Source: JAZDIU01 sp043804635 (GTDB lineage: Bacteria; Chloroflexota; Dehalococcoidia; Dehalococcoidales; UBA2162). Taken from it: a DNA stretch of 64,000 bases. The translations under genes and the position numbers were made by a program. Below the pieces are notes generated by a model, which was not told the origin of the DNA, ran no database searches, and worked only from the letters and a program-made list of their open reading frames with translations. Positions 50,899-59,503 of this stretch are shown in pieces. How positions within the stretch are numbered: position 1 is the first letter of the stretch; each line of letters starts with the position of its first letter. Location: positions 1 to 64,000 of the forward strand of contig JAZDIU010000005.1 of the NCBI GenBank assembly GCA_043804635.1. The letters run 5' to 3'.

Positions 50899-52053
50899 TT
50901 AAACTTTCAGCCCTTTCAAAACATCTTTAGCGATGATGTTTCTTTGAAGCTCTAAAGCCAGCTCGGTATTACTGGTGGCTAAGACGTGCTGACAAAGCCT
51001 TTCCATAGGCAGTCCGGCGATATTCGGCGGACCTCCAAAGATGTGTGCGACCCTATCGGCAACGTCATAAATCAGCCGGGTGGCAAAAAGTTTGACCTTC
51101 GCCGATTCAGAACGGGTGGGCAATCCCTTATCTGCCTTCCAGGCGGCTTCATAGACCATAAGCCGGCAGGCGTGAATCTGGGTAGCGATATCTGATAAAG
51201 CGGCTTGAACACTGGTGCGTTCAGAAATTGGGTGGCCGAAAGACATCCAGGAATTAGCCTGTGTGGCCGATTCTTCAAGTAATCTCTGGGCGACACCCAC
51301 ATTGCGGGCGCTCCTAACGATGCGCCGTGCCGGTAGCCATTTCTTACCGAGTGAAAAAGCCTTACCAACTTCACCAAGAATATTCGATGCGGGCACACGG
51401 CATTGCTCAAAGACTAGCAGCATCGGCTCTTTTAGTCCAGCTTTCCAGCCAGTCTTCTCTTTGCCGTTAGCCACATTGAATCCGGGTGTATCTTTATTTA
51501 CCAGGAAACAAGTCTCACCGTCCCCGGTGCAGGCAAACACGATAGCAAAATAGTCCTTCTCAGGTCTTGAGAAGGACACCTTTTTACCATTGATAATATA
51601 ACCACTGCCGGCTTTTTCGGCTTTAGTCTCCATAACTGAGATTTCAGCCTTGTCCGGCTCCGTGATTGCCAGATAGGGCTGTTTCTGTCTATCCAGAACA
51701 GGAAGCAGGTATTGCTTCTTCTGCTCGGCATTACAATCGAAAAGAATGGGAGTAACATCGCCGAAATCGAATGGGATGATTGTTTGAGCCAGTTCTTCTT
51801 CAACCAGACAGCTAGCCAGCGTACCGAGTCCGATACCGCCCAGTTCCTCAGGAATACCGATTCCCCACAACCCCATATCCTTTGCCATTTTAACCAGTTT
51901 TTCTTCTGTCTCCGGCGGCAAATAGGTGCGGGCGTCAACTAACCCGGCGGCTTTCCCCAGTATGTCTCTTTCAAGGGGTTTTAACTGGTCTTTGACAAAG
52001 TCCCGTGCCAGACTTTGCACCATTTTCAGTTCTTCAGATAAGTCGAAATCCAT
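50899..52053 (-). CDS. Acyl-CoA dehydrogenase family protein
   Basis: A 384-residue flavin dehydrogenase. The family core is present (LAITEPDKAEISVMETKAEK, the FAD region ATQANSWMSFGHPISERTSVQAALSDIATQIHACRLMVYEAAWK). The C-terminal helix reads NTELALELQRNIIAKDVLKG, in which a Glu aligns with the catalytic-base Glu of the usual YEGTxEIQR; the surroundings differ, so the substrate may be unusual. It is less like standard short-chain enzymes than the one at 23040-24176. GGAGGTTAA precedes ATG 52053. It lies downstream of the ferredoxin and fumarate reductase genes, with which it may share electrons. Confidence 0.88.
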   Translation of the reverse strand: MDFDLSEELKMVQSLARDFVKDQLKPLERDILGKAAGLVDARTYLPPETEEKLVKMAKDMGLWGIGIPEELGGIGLGTLASCLVEEELAQTIIPFDFGDVTPILFDCNAEQKKQYLLPVLDRQKQPYLAITEPDKAEISVMETKAEKAGSGYIINGKKVSFSRPEKDYFAIVFACTGDGETCFLVNKDTPGFNVANGKEKTGWKAGLKEPMLLVFEQCRVPASNILGEVGKAFSLGKKWLPARRIVRSARNVGVAQRLLEESATQANSWMSFGHPISERTSVQAALSDIATQIHACRLMVYEAAWKADKGLPTRSESAKVKLFATRLIYDVADRVAHIFGGPPNIAGLPMERLCQHVLATSNTELALELQRNIIAKDVLKGLKV

Positions 52054-52066
52054 TTAACCTCCAGAA

Positions 52067-52519
52067 CTAAGGCTGGCTGATAGCTTCTTCGAGAAAGAGG
52101 TCAAGGTCGGGTTCGTTCTCATCACCGATTCGCTGGGCTAGCCGGGACATTACTTCCACCATACGGTGATTAACGATGTAGTTCTTAACAGTAGTATCGA
52201 CCTGAGGACAGACCATAACGCAGGCATCACACAGGTCGCAATCGCTACCGACCAAAGTTTCCAGCGCCATCGAAGTGCGCTGCTCTGTTTTTTCGCGGCG
52301 GGACTGCTCACGGGATAGCACCGGACAGATATCGATGCAGTTACCGCAGCCCAGACATTCCTTATGTCCGACGATATCTTCAGTGATATTCAAAGCGTGG
52401 GTCGGACTGAATCCACTGGAAAGTAGGCGGCACCTTCCTACCGGCGGAGTTTTGGTGCTCAGGACTTCGTTAAGAATACCTTCGATTTCTTTCACATCCT
52501 GTTGGTTGCGTAACGGCAT
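52067..52519 (-). CDS. 2x[4Fe-4S] ferredoxin-like protein
   Basis: A 150-residue iron-sulfur protein with two complete motifs, CLGCGNCIDICP (about 56-67) and CDLCDACVMVCP (about 94-105). The N-terminal 50 residues have no cysteine pattern I can name, and the C-terminal 45 residues are helical. It resembles HdrC or electron-carrier subunits more than free ferredoxins. It sits between the flavoprotein (12-base gap) and the acyl-CoA dehydrogenase gene (14-base gap), so it probably carries electrons between them. AAGAGGGAAAT is the ribosome site. Confidence 0.85.
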   Translation of the reverse strand: MPLRNQQDVKEIEGILNEVLSTKTPPVGRCRLLSSGFSPTHALNITEDIVGHKECLGCGNCIDICPVLSREQSRREKTEQRTSMALETLVGSDCDLCDACVMVCPQVDTTVKNYIVNHRMVEVMSRLAQRIGDENEPDLDLFLEEAISQP

Positions 52520-52530
52520 ATTTCCCTCTT

Positions 52531-54195
52531 TTAAGCTATTTTTATGCGGCCAGTCGGGAGGGTCTGCAAAGCGTAATCAGGCAGATAATCGGGCATCTCT
52601 CTGGCATAGTTGGGTAGAAGCATAGGTGAAATGGGCCGTGCTTTGGCTAAGCCGGCCTGCTTAAGTTCCCGCTGCCATTTACGGACATGTTCCAGAGTCA
52701 GGTCGCCTATTTTTACCGTTTTAACATATTGAGCGGCGGCTCTGCCGGCCCTTCTCCCGAATACAAACAAGTCCAATGTAGAGTTGCCAATAAGCCGGTT
52801 GCTGCCGTGGACTCCGCCGGAGACTTCACCACAGGCAAAGAGACCAGGGACACCGGTAGCACCGCTGGCATCGATTGCAATACCTCCATTCTGATAATGG
52901 AGAGTGGGATAGACCAGCATCGGTTCCTTGATAATATCGATATCGTATCGGGCAAACTGACGGACCATAGCCGGTAACTCCCGGGCGATAGTGCCTTCCC
53001 CCCGGAGAATATCAATCATCGGTGAATCCAGCCAGACGCCGAACTCGCCGGTGGGAGTTTTAATTCCTTTTCCACGCTCGCTGCACTCCCGGATAATGGC
53101 TGAAGCCACCAAGTCCCGCGGTTCGAGGTTCATAACGAATTGTTCACCATCGCAATTGACTAGCTGCGCTCCAAGTGTTCTCGTTTTCTCAGTGACCAGT
53201 TGACCGTAAATCTGCGAAGGATAGGCAGCGATACCGGTCGGGTGGTATTGCATAGTATCGATGAAAATCAGTTTAGCGCCGACACGGTAAGCTAAAACCA
53301 GCCCGTCAGCGGTAGCCCCGTAATGGTTGGTGGTTGGGAATCCCTGGATATGCAGCCTTCCCATCCCACCGGTCGCCATAACCACGGCTTTGGCCCGCAC
53401 CTTGATTAGCTCATTAGTTTCCAGATTGACTAATATTGCCCCGCCAATTTGTCCTTTTTTATCTAAAACCAGTTCGATTACCGGCGAGAACTCTAGGTAA
53501 CATATCTGTCTATTCAGAAGTTCATCGCGCAGGACACGCATCTCTTCAAGACCGGTATAATCACGTGCGGAGTGTAGTCTTCGCCTGGAGGCGCCGCCGC
53601 CAGAAAGCTCGTGCATAGAACCATCCGGCTCTTTGTCCCAGTTAACGCCCAGGTCTTCAAGCCACTGGATAGCAGAAGGAGCATCCTTCACCAGAGCTTC
53701 TACGAGTTCCGGGATGTTGGTGAAATGCCCGCCGCCCATCGTGTCAATATAATGGTGGAGAGGCGAATCGTTGGGTCTATCGGCGGCCTGGGTTCCGGCT
53801 TGAGCACCTACGGTATTGGCATCTCCCAGGCGGAGTTTAGTGATTAGAAGGACATCAGCGCCGTTTTCCTGAGCGAGCAGGGCGGCCGATGCTCCGGCAC
53901 CACCACCACCCACTATCAAAACGTCCACGTCATAATCGAATTTACTGAGGTCGATTTTGCCAGGGTCGATACGGCTGTTACCTTCAAGGACGTCTGCCAT
54001 CTCGTTCGGGGTATAATCGCTTTTATTAGGTCCCACCTGAAGCTGGCGCATCGCCTCTTTCTTAAAATCAGGGTGGTATTTTTGTAACAGCGGCGTTATT
54101 TCGGGTCCGGTAAAACGGCAGAAGGTTTCTTTCAGTCGTTTCTCACGGCTGGCTTCTAATTTGCGAAGACTTTCTTGCATATCGGCTGGATACAT
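52531..54195 (-). CDS. Fumarate reductase/succinate dehydrogenase flavoprotein subunit
   Basis: A 554-residue flavoprotein. The FAD-binding motif VLIVGGGGAGASAALLAQENG starts about residue 93, after an N-terminal extension of about 90 residues. Where SdhA has SHTxAAQGG with His holding FAD covalently, this protein has ANTVGAQAG, so FAD is probably non-covalent. Substrate residues occur in FIDTMQYHPTGIAAYPS, TEKTRTLGAQLVN and EPRDLVAS, and HGSNRLIGNSTLDLFVFGR is intact. ATG 54195 has AAGAGGTGTG upstream; the open frame extends 11 codons more. Its iron-sulfur partner is the next upstream gene. No membrane anchor is encoded, so it is probably a soluble fumarate reductase. Confidence 0.9.
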   Translation of the reverse strand: MYPADMQESLRKLEASREKRLKETFCRFTGPEITPLLQKYHPDFKKEAMRQLQVGPNKSDYTPNEMADVLEGNSRIDPGKIDLSKFDYDVDVLIVGGGGAGASAALLAQENGADVLLITKLRLGDANTVGAQAGTQAADRPNDSPLHHYIDTMGGGHFTNIPELVEALVKDAPSAIQWLEDLGVNWDKEPDGSMHELSGGGASRRRLHSARDYTGLEEMRVLRDELLNRQICYLEFSPVIELVLDKKGQIGGAILVNLETNELIKVRAKAVVMATGGMGRLHIQGFPTTNHYGATADGLVLAYRVGAKLIFIDTMQYHPTGIAAYPSQIYGQLVTEKTRTLGAQLVNCDGEQFVMNLEPRDLVASAIIRECSERGKGIKTPTGEFGVWLDSPMIDILRGEGTIARELPAMVRQFARYDIDIIKEPMLVYPTLHYQNGGIAIDASGATGVPGLFACGEVSGGVHGSNRLIGNSTLDLFVFGRRAGRAAAQYVKTVKIGDLTLEHVRKWQRELKQAGLAKARPISPMLLPNYAREMPDYLPDYALQTLPTGRIKIA

Positions 54196-54205
54196 TTCAC
54201 ACCTC

Positions 54206-54895
54206 TTATATAGCTGGTTCGATGTCACGCTCGGTATAAGCGCACCGTAGCTCTTCCTGGCTCATCTTTTTCATTTCATCAAGTCCGGCATCGAATTTAC
54301 CGGCTTCGATTTCGGCGATTCTTTCTTTTAAATGCGGGGAGCGGGGGACCTGATGACGACCGTGAAGACGCCGGCAGAGCAGCGTAACGTGTTGGGGAAC
54401 GATTCCCTGCGGGCATCTGGCGGCGCAAAGACCGCACATCACGCAATCGAAAGACTTATCGGTAACTTGCTTGATATTGCCTTTCAGGGCGTTGGAAATA
54501 CATTCCATCACTTCAAGGCTTTGGGGACAGGTCTTGGTACAAGTGTTACAGCCATAGCAGGTAGCTAGCTTGGGATAGAGAGTCAGGATTTGCTCGGCGG
54601 TCGGTTCGACTTCTTCCAGATTATAAAGCACCCGGGCGGCGGGGAAGAAGGGTATCTGGGTCAGATACATATCCGGTTCGACGGTCTTCTGGCAGGCAAG
54701 GTCGAATTTCAATTGAGGGTCGTTCTTGAAGTTATAAACGGTGGCACAGGCACCGCAAAACCCAGCCCGGCAGCCACTGCCGCGAATGAGCCGGTAGCCG
54801 CAATATTCCAAGGCCTTCATTATAGTCAGCCCTTCCGGGACCTGATATTGCTTACCCATTATATAGACATCAATCATCGACGTTTGTTCAGGCAC
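54206..54895 (-). CDS. Fumarate reductase/succinate dehydrogenase iron-sulfur subunit
   Basis: A 229-residue partner of the flavoprotein. The N-terminal part is a 2Fe-2S domain (GCRAGFCGACATVY, then a fourth Cys). Two cluster motifs follow: CYGCNTCTKTCP (about 112-123) and CVMCGLCAARCP (about 151-162). In quinone-linked SdhB the last motif lacks one Cys and binds 3Fe-4S; here all four are present. That suggests a non-quinone donor, as in thiol- or NADH-dependent fumarate reductases. It starts with GTG 54895 after AGGAGG. It is followed by the flavoprotein after 10 bases. Confidence 0.9.
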   Translation of the reverse strand: MPEQTSMIDVYIMGKQYQVPEGLTIMKALEYCGYRLIRGSGCRAGFCGACATVYNFKNDPQLKFDLACQKTVEPDMYLTQIPFFPAARVLYNLEEVEPTAEQILTLYPKLATCYGCNTCTKTCPQSLEVMECISNALKGNIKQVTDKSFDCVMCGLCAARCPQGIVPQHVTLLCRRLHGRHQVPRSPHLKERIAEIEAGKFDAGLDEMKKMSQEELRCAYTERDIEPAI

Positions 54896-54940
54896 CTTAC
54901 CTCCTAGTGTACCGTCTCTAAATACATTTCTATTAAAATC

Positions 54941-54980
54941 CCTCTCCCTTGAGGGGAGAGGATTAAGGTGAGGGTGAATA
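54941..54980 (-). repeat. Dispersed repeat, right inverted copy
   Basis: Reverse complement of the 50842-50881 element, 38 of 40 positions identical by eye, and with the same terminal hairpin (CCTCTCCC/GGGAGAGG). Confidence 0.8.
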
Positions 54981-54988
54981 ACAATTCC

Positions 54989-55028
54989 TTACCCCTCACT
55001 CTCACTCTCTCCCCCAAGGGGAGAGAGA
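54989..55028 (+). repeat. Degenerate repeat copy with terminator-like hairpin
   Basis: CTCTCTCCCC and GGGGAGAGAG pair over ten bases with a CAA loop (55005-55027). It faces the element at 54941-54980 and lies between the fumarase alpha gene and the iron-sulfur subunit gene, so it may lower read-through. Confidence 0.55.
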
Positions 55029-55055
55029 AATAATAATGCTTTTCTTAGCAACCTT

Positions 55056-55901
55056 CTAAAGAACCGCTTGCTTGTGCCGGGCAGCGTGGCACTGGAGATT
55101 GACCGCTACCGGCAGGCTGGCGATGTGGGCGGGAAAAGTCTCGATATGGACTGCCAAAGCCGTCACTCGGCCACCGTATCCCATAGGCCCGATACCAAGG
55201 TTATTGACCTTTTTTAGGATTTCTCTTTCCAGGTCAGCCGTTTCAGGATCGGGATTGGGTTTGCCGACTTCTCTCATTAAGGCCCGTTTAGCCAGGTCGA
55301 AACTTTTTTCTACCGTTCCCCCGATGCCGACTCCGATAATACCGGGAGGACAAGGATTAGAACTCGCCTCCTCGACGGCTTTGACCACGGAATCGATAAT
55401 ACCCTGCCGTCCCTGTGCCGGGGTTAACATAAACAGGCGGGACATATTCTCGGCACCGCCGCCTTTAGGCACTACAGTGATTTTCAGTTTGTCACCGGGA
55501 ACGATCTCGGTATGAATTACCGCCGGGGTATTATCTTTAGTATTGACCCGGGCGGAAAACGGCTGTTTGACCATAGACTTGCGCAAATATCCTTTAGTGT
55601 ATCCCTCACATACTCCTTGATTAATGGCTTCGTAGAGATTACCGCCAGTGATATGAACGTCCTGCCCCATTTCAAGATAGACTACCGCCACGCCGCAGTC
55701 CTGGCAGATAGCCACCGCCTCTTCCTGTGCCAGCTTGGCATTTTCCAGAATCTGGTCTAGAGCTTGCTGGCCCATCGGTGATTCTTCCGTCTGGCGGGCT
55801 TTTTTAAGGGCTTCGAGGGTATCGGGCGGGAGGGAGAAGTTTGCCTCCTGGCATAAACGTGAAATGGTTTCGGCTATTTGCTTTACTTCGATGTTCCTCA
55901 A
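55056..55901 (-). CDS. fumA: Fumarate hydratase class I, alpha subunit
   Basis: A 281-residue protein equal to the N-terminal domain of class I fumarases. Iron-sulfur ligands are likely the cysteines in AICQDCGVAVVYLEMGQDVH, NPCPPGIIGVGIGGT and LQCHAARHKQ. GDKLKITVVPKGGGAENMSRLFMLTPAQG and GPMGYGGRVTALAVHIETFPAHIASLPV are typical. TTG 55901 has GAGG eight bases upstream. It lies 14 bases behind the malic enzyme gene. The beta subunit is at 50277-50831. The symbol is used in the two-subunit sense. Confidence 0.93.
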   Translation of the reverse strand: MRNIEVKQIAETISRLCQEANFSLPPDTLEALKKARQTEESPMGQQALDQILENAKLAQEEAVAICQDCGVAVVYLEMGQDVHITGGNLYEAINQGVCEGYTKGYLRKSMVKQPFSARVNTKDNTPAVIHTEIVPGDKLKITVVPKGGGAENMSRLFMLTPAQGRQGIIDSVVKAVEEASSNPCPPGIIGVGIGGTVEKSFDLAKRALMREVGKPNPDPETADLEREILKKVNNLGIGPMGYGGRVTALAVHIETFPAHIASLPVAVNLQCHAARHKQAVL

Positions 55902-55915
55902 TTACTTTGCCTCTT

Positions 55916-57265
55916 TCAGTCTTCGGGTGCCGGGGGGATAAATCCCTCTCTCATTAACAGAGCTGTTATTTCCCGGGACTGCCTTATCATCGTTTCAGCT
56001 TGCTCGGTTAATTCTTCAGCACTGGCTTTAATCCGGGCAACCCCTTGCTCCTGGGCTTTCATTGCCACCGCCACGGCGGTACGGACAAAAACTGCCCATT
56101 CTGCCATAGTCGGGGCGATATTATCTTCGCTAATGCCCCGGTCCTCGGCGCATTTGGCTATTTCATAAGCAGCGGCGATGCACATTTCATCGGTGATCGT
56201 CTTTGCCCTGACATCAAGGGCGCCTCGGAAGAGTCCGGGAAAGACTATGGAGTTATTCACCTGGTTAGGAAAATCAGACCTGCCGGTAGCTACGATTCTG
56301 GCTCCGGCCTCTTTTGCCTCCCAGGGCCAGATTTCCGGAATGGGATTAGCACAGGCGAAGAGAATGGCGTCTTTAGCCATACCCTTGACCCATTCCGGCA
56401 GAATTACTCCCGGTCCCGATTTCGATAGCGAAATACAGACATCGCTTCCCTTTAGAGCTTCACGAATTCCGCCGGTCCTCTTTTCCGGATTAGTCTTTAG
56501 AACCAACTCCCACTTATAAGGGTTCTCTTTTTGTATCAGTTTAAGGTCTTTTCTGTCAGGACGCAGAATGCCTTTACTATCGACAACTATGGTATTTTCC
56601 GGCTTAAAACCATCGGCAAAGAGTATTCTTAATATGGCGATGTTGGCGGCACCGGAGCCGATAGCCGTCAGTTTAACCTGCTCTTTTTTCTTACCGGTAA
56701 TTTTAAGTGCATTGACCAGACCGGCAAGGGTAACAGCGGCTGTCCCCTGTTCATCATCGTGCCAGACCGGTATTTCCATTTCCTTACGCAACCGTTCAAG
56801 GATATAAAAGCATTTGGGATTGGAGATATCCTCCAGATTTATGCCGCCGAAAGATGGCTGCAGCCATTTTACCGCATTGATTATTTCATCCGGGTCTTTA
56901 GTTCCGAGGCAGATAGGCACTGCGTCCACTCCGCCGAGGTACTTAAATAAAAGTGACTTGCCCTCCATCACCGGCATACCGGCTTCAGGACCGATATCAC
57001 CCAGCCCAAGGACCCGAGTGCCATCGGAGACCACGGCTATCGTGTTCCACTTATTGGTATACTCATAGACTTTTTCTTTATCTTTCTGGATAGCCTTGCA
57101 GGGTTCGGCTACGCCCGGTGTGTACCAGATGGCGAAGTCGTCAAAGCTGCGAACGGCACATTTGGGAACGGTCTGCATTTTGCCGCGATAGAAAGGATGG
57201 AGTCTCATCGCATCCTCAGCCGGCTTGCGGGCTTTTGCCAGCAGTTCCTCTTTACTTGTTTTCAT
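55916..57265 (-). CDS. Malic enzyme (NAD(P)-dependent malate dehydrogenase, decarboxylating)
   Basis: A 449-residue malic enzyme that converts malate to pyruvate and CO2 with reduction of NAD(P), or the reverse. IWYTPGVAEPCKAI, SDGTRVLGLGDIGPEAGMPVMEGK and PVWHDDEQGTAAVTLAGL are the metal and malate motifs, followed by the nucleotide-binding GSGAANIAILRILFADG. It is of the short form without the phosphotransacetylase-like domain. It links the fumarase product to pyruvate, replacing malate dehydrogenase, which is not in the window. GGAGAACGCC stands before the ATG. It is followed directly by fumA. Confidence 0.94.
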   Translation of the reverse strand: MKTSKEELLAKARKPAEDAMRLHPFYRGKMQTVPKCAVRSFDDFAIWYTPGVAEPCKAIQKDKEKVYEYTNKWNTIAVVSDGTRVLGLGDIGPEAGMPVMEGKSLLFKYLGGVDAVPICLGTKDPDEIINAVKWLQPSFGGINLEDISNPKCFYILERLRKEMEIPVWHDDEQGTAAVTLAGLVNALKITGKKKEQVKLTAIGSGAANIAILRILFADGFKPENTIVVDSKGILRPDRKDLKLIQKENPYKWELVLKTNPEKRTGGIREALKGSDVCISLSKSGPGVILPEWVKGMAKDAILFACANPIPEIWPWEAKEAGARIVATGRSDFPNQVNNSIVFPGLFRGALDVRAKTITDEMCIAAAYEIAKCAEDRGISEDNIAPTMAEWAVFVRTAVAVAMKAQEQGVARIKASAEELTEQAETMIRQSREITALLMREGFIPPAPED

Positions 57266-57283
57266 TCGGCGTTCTCCACAATA

Positions 57284-58489
57284 TTATTTAGCTCCAGTGG
57301 AATCACCTTCAATAATCAGCTTCCTTAGTGCGACGACCATTTCCGGTGAGTCAATCTGCATCGGGCACCTTACTTTACAACGACCGCAGGTCAGGCAGGT
57401 ATAAGCCAGAGCGGCGGCCTTTTCAGTGTTCCCGCTAATCGCTTCTGCCATAACCGCACCGACACCGGCAAAGTACTTATCGCCAAAGTGTCCGGTGGTC
57501 ACAGCATAGACGGGACACTCATAAAGACACCCACCGCACCTGAGACAATAGAGCGCTTGTCTTAATATCGGATGTGTGGCTAATTTCGTCCTACCGGCAT
57601 CCAGAAAGATAACATGCATCTCTTTCGGCCCGTGTGCTCCATAGGTAGTTACCTTTTCGATGTCACCGGTCTTGCTGGGACCGGAAATGAGATTTACATA
57701 GGATGGGACAGTATAGTTAGCGTATCTCCAGGTTACTTCGGCGACTTTGTAGGCATCACCCAGGGTCGGGACCAATTTTTCCATACCGATTATGGCAATG
57801 TGAACCGGCGGCAGACCGGTAGACAAACGGGCATTGCCCTCATTCTCGATAATGAACAGCGTTCCGGTATCAGCCGCAACCACGTTGGCACCGCTTATCC
57901 CGATATCAGCCAGGACGTATTTCTCTCTTAATAAGTGCCTTGCCGTAGCGACTAACTTGGCAATATCCGCCGCAAGTTCTTCGCGAGTAAGTTTAGAGAA
58001 AAGTTCGGCAACGTCTTCCTTTGGGACGTGAATTGCCGGCGAAAGGATATGCATCGGTCTCGAATTAAGTTTCTGAATGATAAATTCACCTAAGTCCGTT
58101 TCAAAGACCTGGTTGCCATCCGCTTCCAGATGATGGCGCAGGTCGATTTCCTCGCAGGTCATACTTTTGGCTTTGACGATAAGTTTGCCCGTCCCGACCA
58201 GGTTCTTCACGATTTTCAGGGCGTCTTCGGGTGTCCTGGCAATATAAGTTTTTGCTTTGTTGTATTCGAAAGCCTCACAGGCCTGCTTAACTAGCTTGTC
58301 CATATCACCGACGGCTTTCGCCTTTATTTCCAGCACTTCCTCTGCCATCTTGATAGTATGAGGAAACTTCTTGAGTGCGGCATTCGTATTACCCCGGTAG
58401 CTGACAATAGCCCGAGATAAAGCCAGCCTTATGCGCTCGTTATGAGCAGCATCCATTATCTCTTTTTTATATTCACTAAAAACAGACAT
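57284..58489 (-). CDS. LutB-like LUD-domain iron-sulfur protein
   Basis: A 401-residue protein with an N-terminal LUD domain (about 60-300), recognised by KAKSMTCEEIDLRHHLEADGNQVFETDLGEFIIQ, VLADIGISGANVVAADTGTLFIIENEGNAR and VEKLVPTLGDA-like parts, and a C-terminal 2x[4Fe-4S] domain (CLRCGGCLYECPVY and CLTCGRCKVRCPM). LutB takes part in L-lactate oxidation with LutA and LutC. Only a LutA-like gene is adjacent, so a different electron-transfer task in the C4 pathway is possible. GAAGTGAG is the ribosome site. Confidence 0.9.
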   Translation of the reverse strand: MSVFSEYKKEIMDAAHNERIRLALSRAIVSYRGNTNAALKKFPHTIKMAEEVLEIKAKAVGDMDKLVKQACEAFEYNKAKTYIARTPEDALKIVKNLVGTGKLIVKAKSMTCEEIDLRHHLEADGNQVFETDLGEFIIQKLNSRPMHILSPAIHVPKEDVAELFSKLTREELAADIAKLVATARHLLREKYVLADIGISGANVVAADTGTLFIIENEGNARLSTGLPPVHIAIIGMEKLVPTLGDAYKVAEVTWRYANYTVPSYVNLISGPSKTGDIEKVTTYGAHGPKEMHVIFLDAGRTKLATHPILRQALYCLRCGGCLYECPVYAVTTGHFGDKYFAGVGAVMAEAISGNTEKAAALAYTCLTCGRCKVRCPMQIDSPEMVVALRKLIIEGDSTGAK

Positions 58490-58490
58490 C

Positions 58491-59492
58491 TCACTTCACC
58501 GCCATCGCTAATATTTGAGTCAAATCGAGGACTTCGACATTGTTAACTTTTAATGCTTCGAGCCCGGTCTTTAGCTGCATAACACACCCCGGACAATGAG
58601 TTACGATAATCTCAGCACCGGTCTCAACTAGCTCTTTTGCCCGGTTGACGGCTAGAATCTCGCTTAATTCCGGGAATACAGCTTCAAAACCACCGCCGCC
58701 GCCGCAGCAAGTCGCCCACTCCCGCGTGGTCCACGCTGGCTCAACGAATTCGATACCTTTGATAGCTTTTAATATTTTCCGCGGCTCTTCCACTAGCCCC
58801 AGGTACCGCACCAGCTGGCAGGGGTCGTGGTAGGTGACTTTAACCTTTTTCGGGTAATTCAAGTCCAGGGAAGAAATACCTTCGGCAACTACCTCGGTGA
58901 AATGCTTTACTTCTAAATTGCCATCAGCGCTGCTGGGGATAAGACGTTTTAGAGTAAAGGTACAGGAAGGAACGATGCTGATAATCCGTTTTACCCCCTT
59001 AGATTTTAGCGTATCATATACGCTGCGAGCGTGCTGGGTAAACTCTTTTTCCATCCCGATGTAATGCAGTAGCCCGCCGCAGCAGGGCTCGTCTTCAGCC
59101 AGATAGCCGAACTTTATTCCCAGACGGTCAAGGACTTTGACAGCATCCCTGAGCGGCTGAGCATTAGAGTCGCCACCCTTGCCTACCACGCGGCGAAGGA
59201 TTCCACCGGCATCAATGCCGAGCTTTTTAGTGAAACCAGCCATACTCATCGCCATTTCGGTGCTGAGGGGACCCTTATCTATCTTCCTAATCAAGCCCAT
59301 CAGCGATTCGAGTTCGCCCATATACTGGTAGCCGCAGCCGGCAAAGAAGATTGTTTCTCCACTTTTTGGAAGATGGAGGTCTTTAGCCCAGTTAGCTCCC
59401 GTACCCTTGGGAACGCCCATTAGATTGTGCTTGGAAGTGATATTATCAGCCAGATAGGCTAAACCGGGAGGAATTAATTCTTTGTTACTCAT
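58491..59492 (-). CDS. CCG-domain iron-sulfur protein (LutA/HdrB/GlcF-like)
   Basis: A 333-residue protein with two CCG domains, which bind an unusual 4Fe-4S cluster or FeS centre in HdrB-like proteins. The first domain has FFAGCGYQY and EDEPCCGGLLHYIG; the second has VTYHDPCQLVRY, CCGGGGGFEAVFPE and HCPGCVMQ. No ferredoxin motif is present, so electrons must come from a partner, most simply the LutB-like protein encoded 1 base downstream. Lactate oxidation, heterodisulfide reduction and acyl-CoA linked electron transfer are all conceivable. Confidence 0.9.
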   Translation of the reverse strand: MSNKELIPPGLAYLADNITSKHNLMGVPKGTGANWAKDLHLPKSGETIFFAGCGYQYMGELESLMGLIRKIDKGPLSTEMAMSMAGFTKKLGIDAGGILRRVVGKGGDSNAQPLRDAVKVLDRLGIKFGYLAEDEPCCGGLLHYIGMEKEFTQHARSVYDTLKSKGVKRIISIVPSCTFTLKRLIPSSADGNLEVKHFTEVVAEGISSLDLNYPKKVKVTYHDPCQLVRYLGLVEEPRKILKAIKGIEFVEPAWTTREWATCCGGGGGFEAVFPELSEILAVNRAKELVETGAEIIVTHCPGCVMQLKTGLEALKVNNVEVLDLTQILAMAVK

Positions 59493-59503
59493 CCTTTTTA
59501 TCC

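Noticed and set aside
50899..52053. Apparent loss of the catalytic Glu in the second acyl-CoA dehydrogenase
   Set aside because: When ELALELQRN is aligned with the usual EGTxEIQRN, a Glu still occupies the base position.
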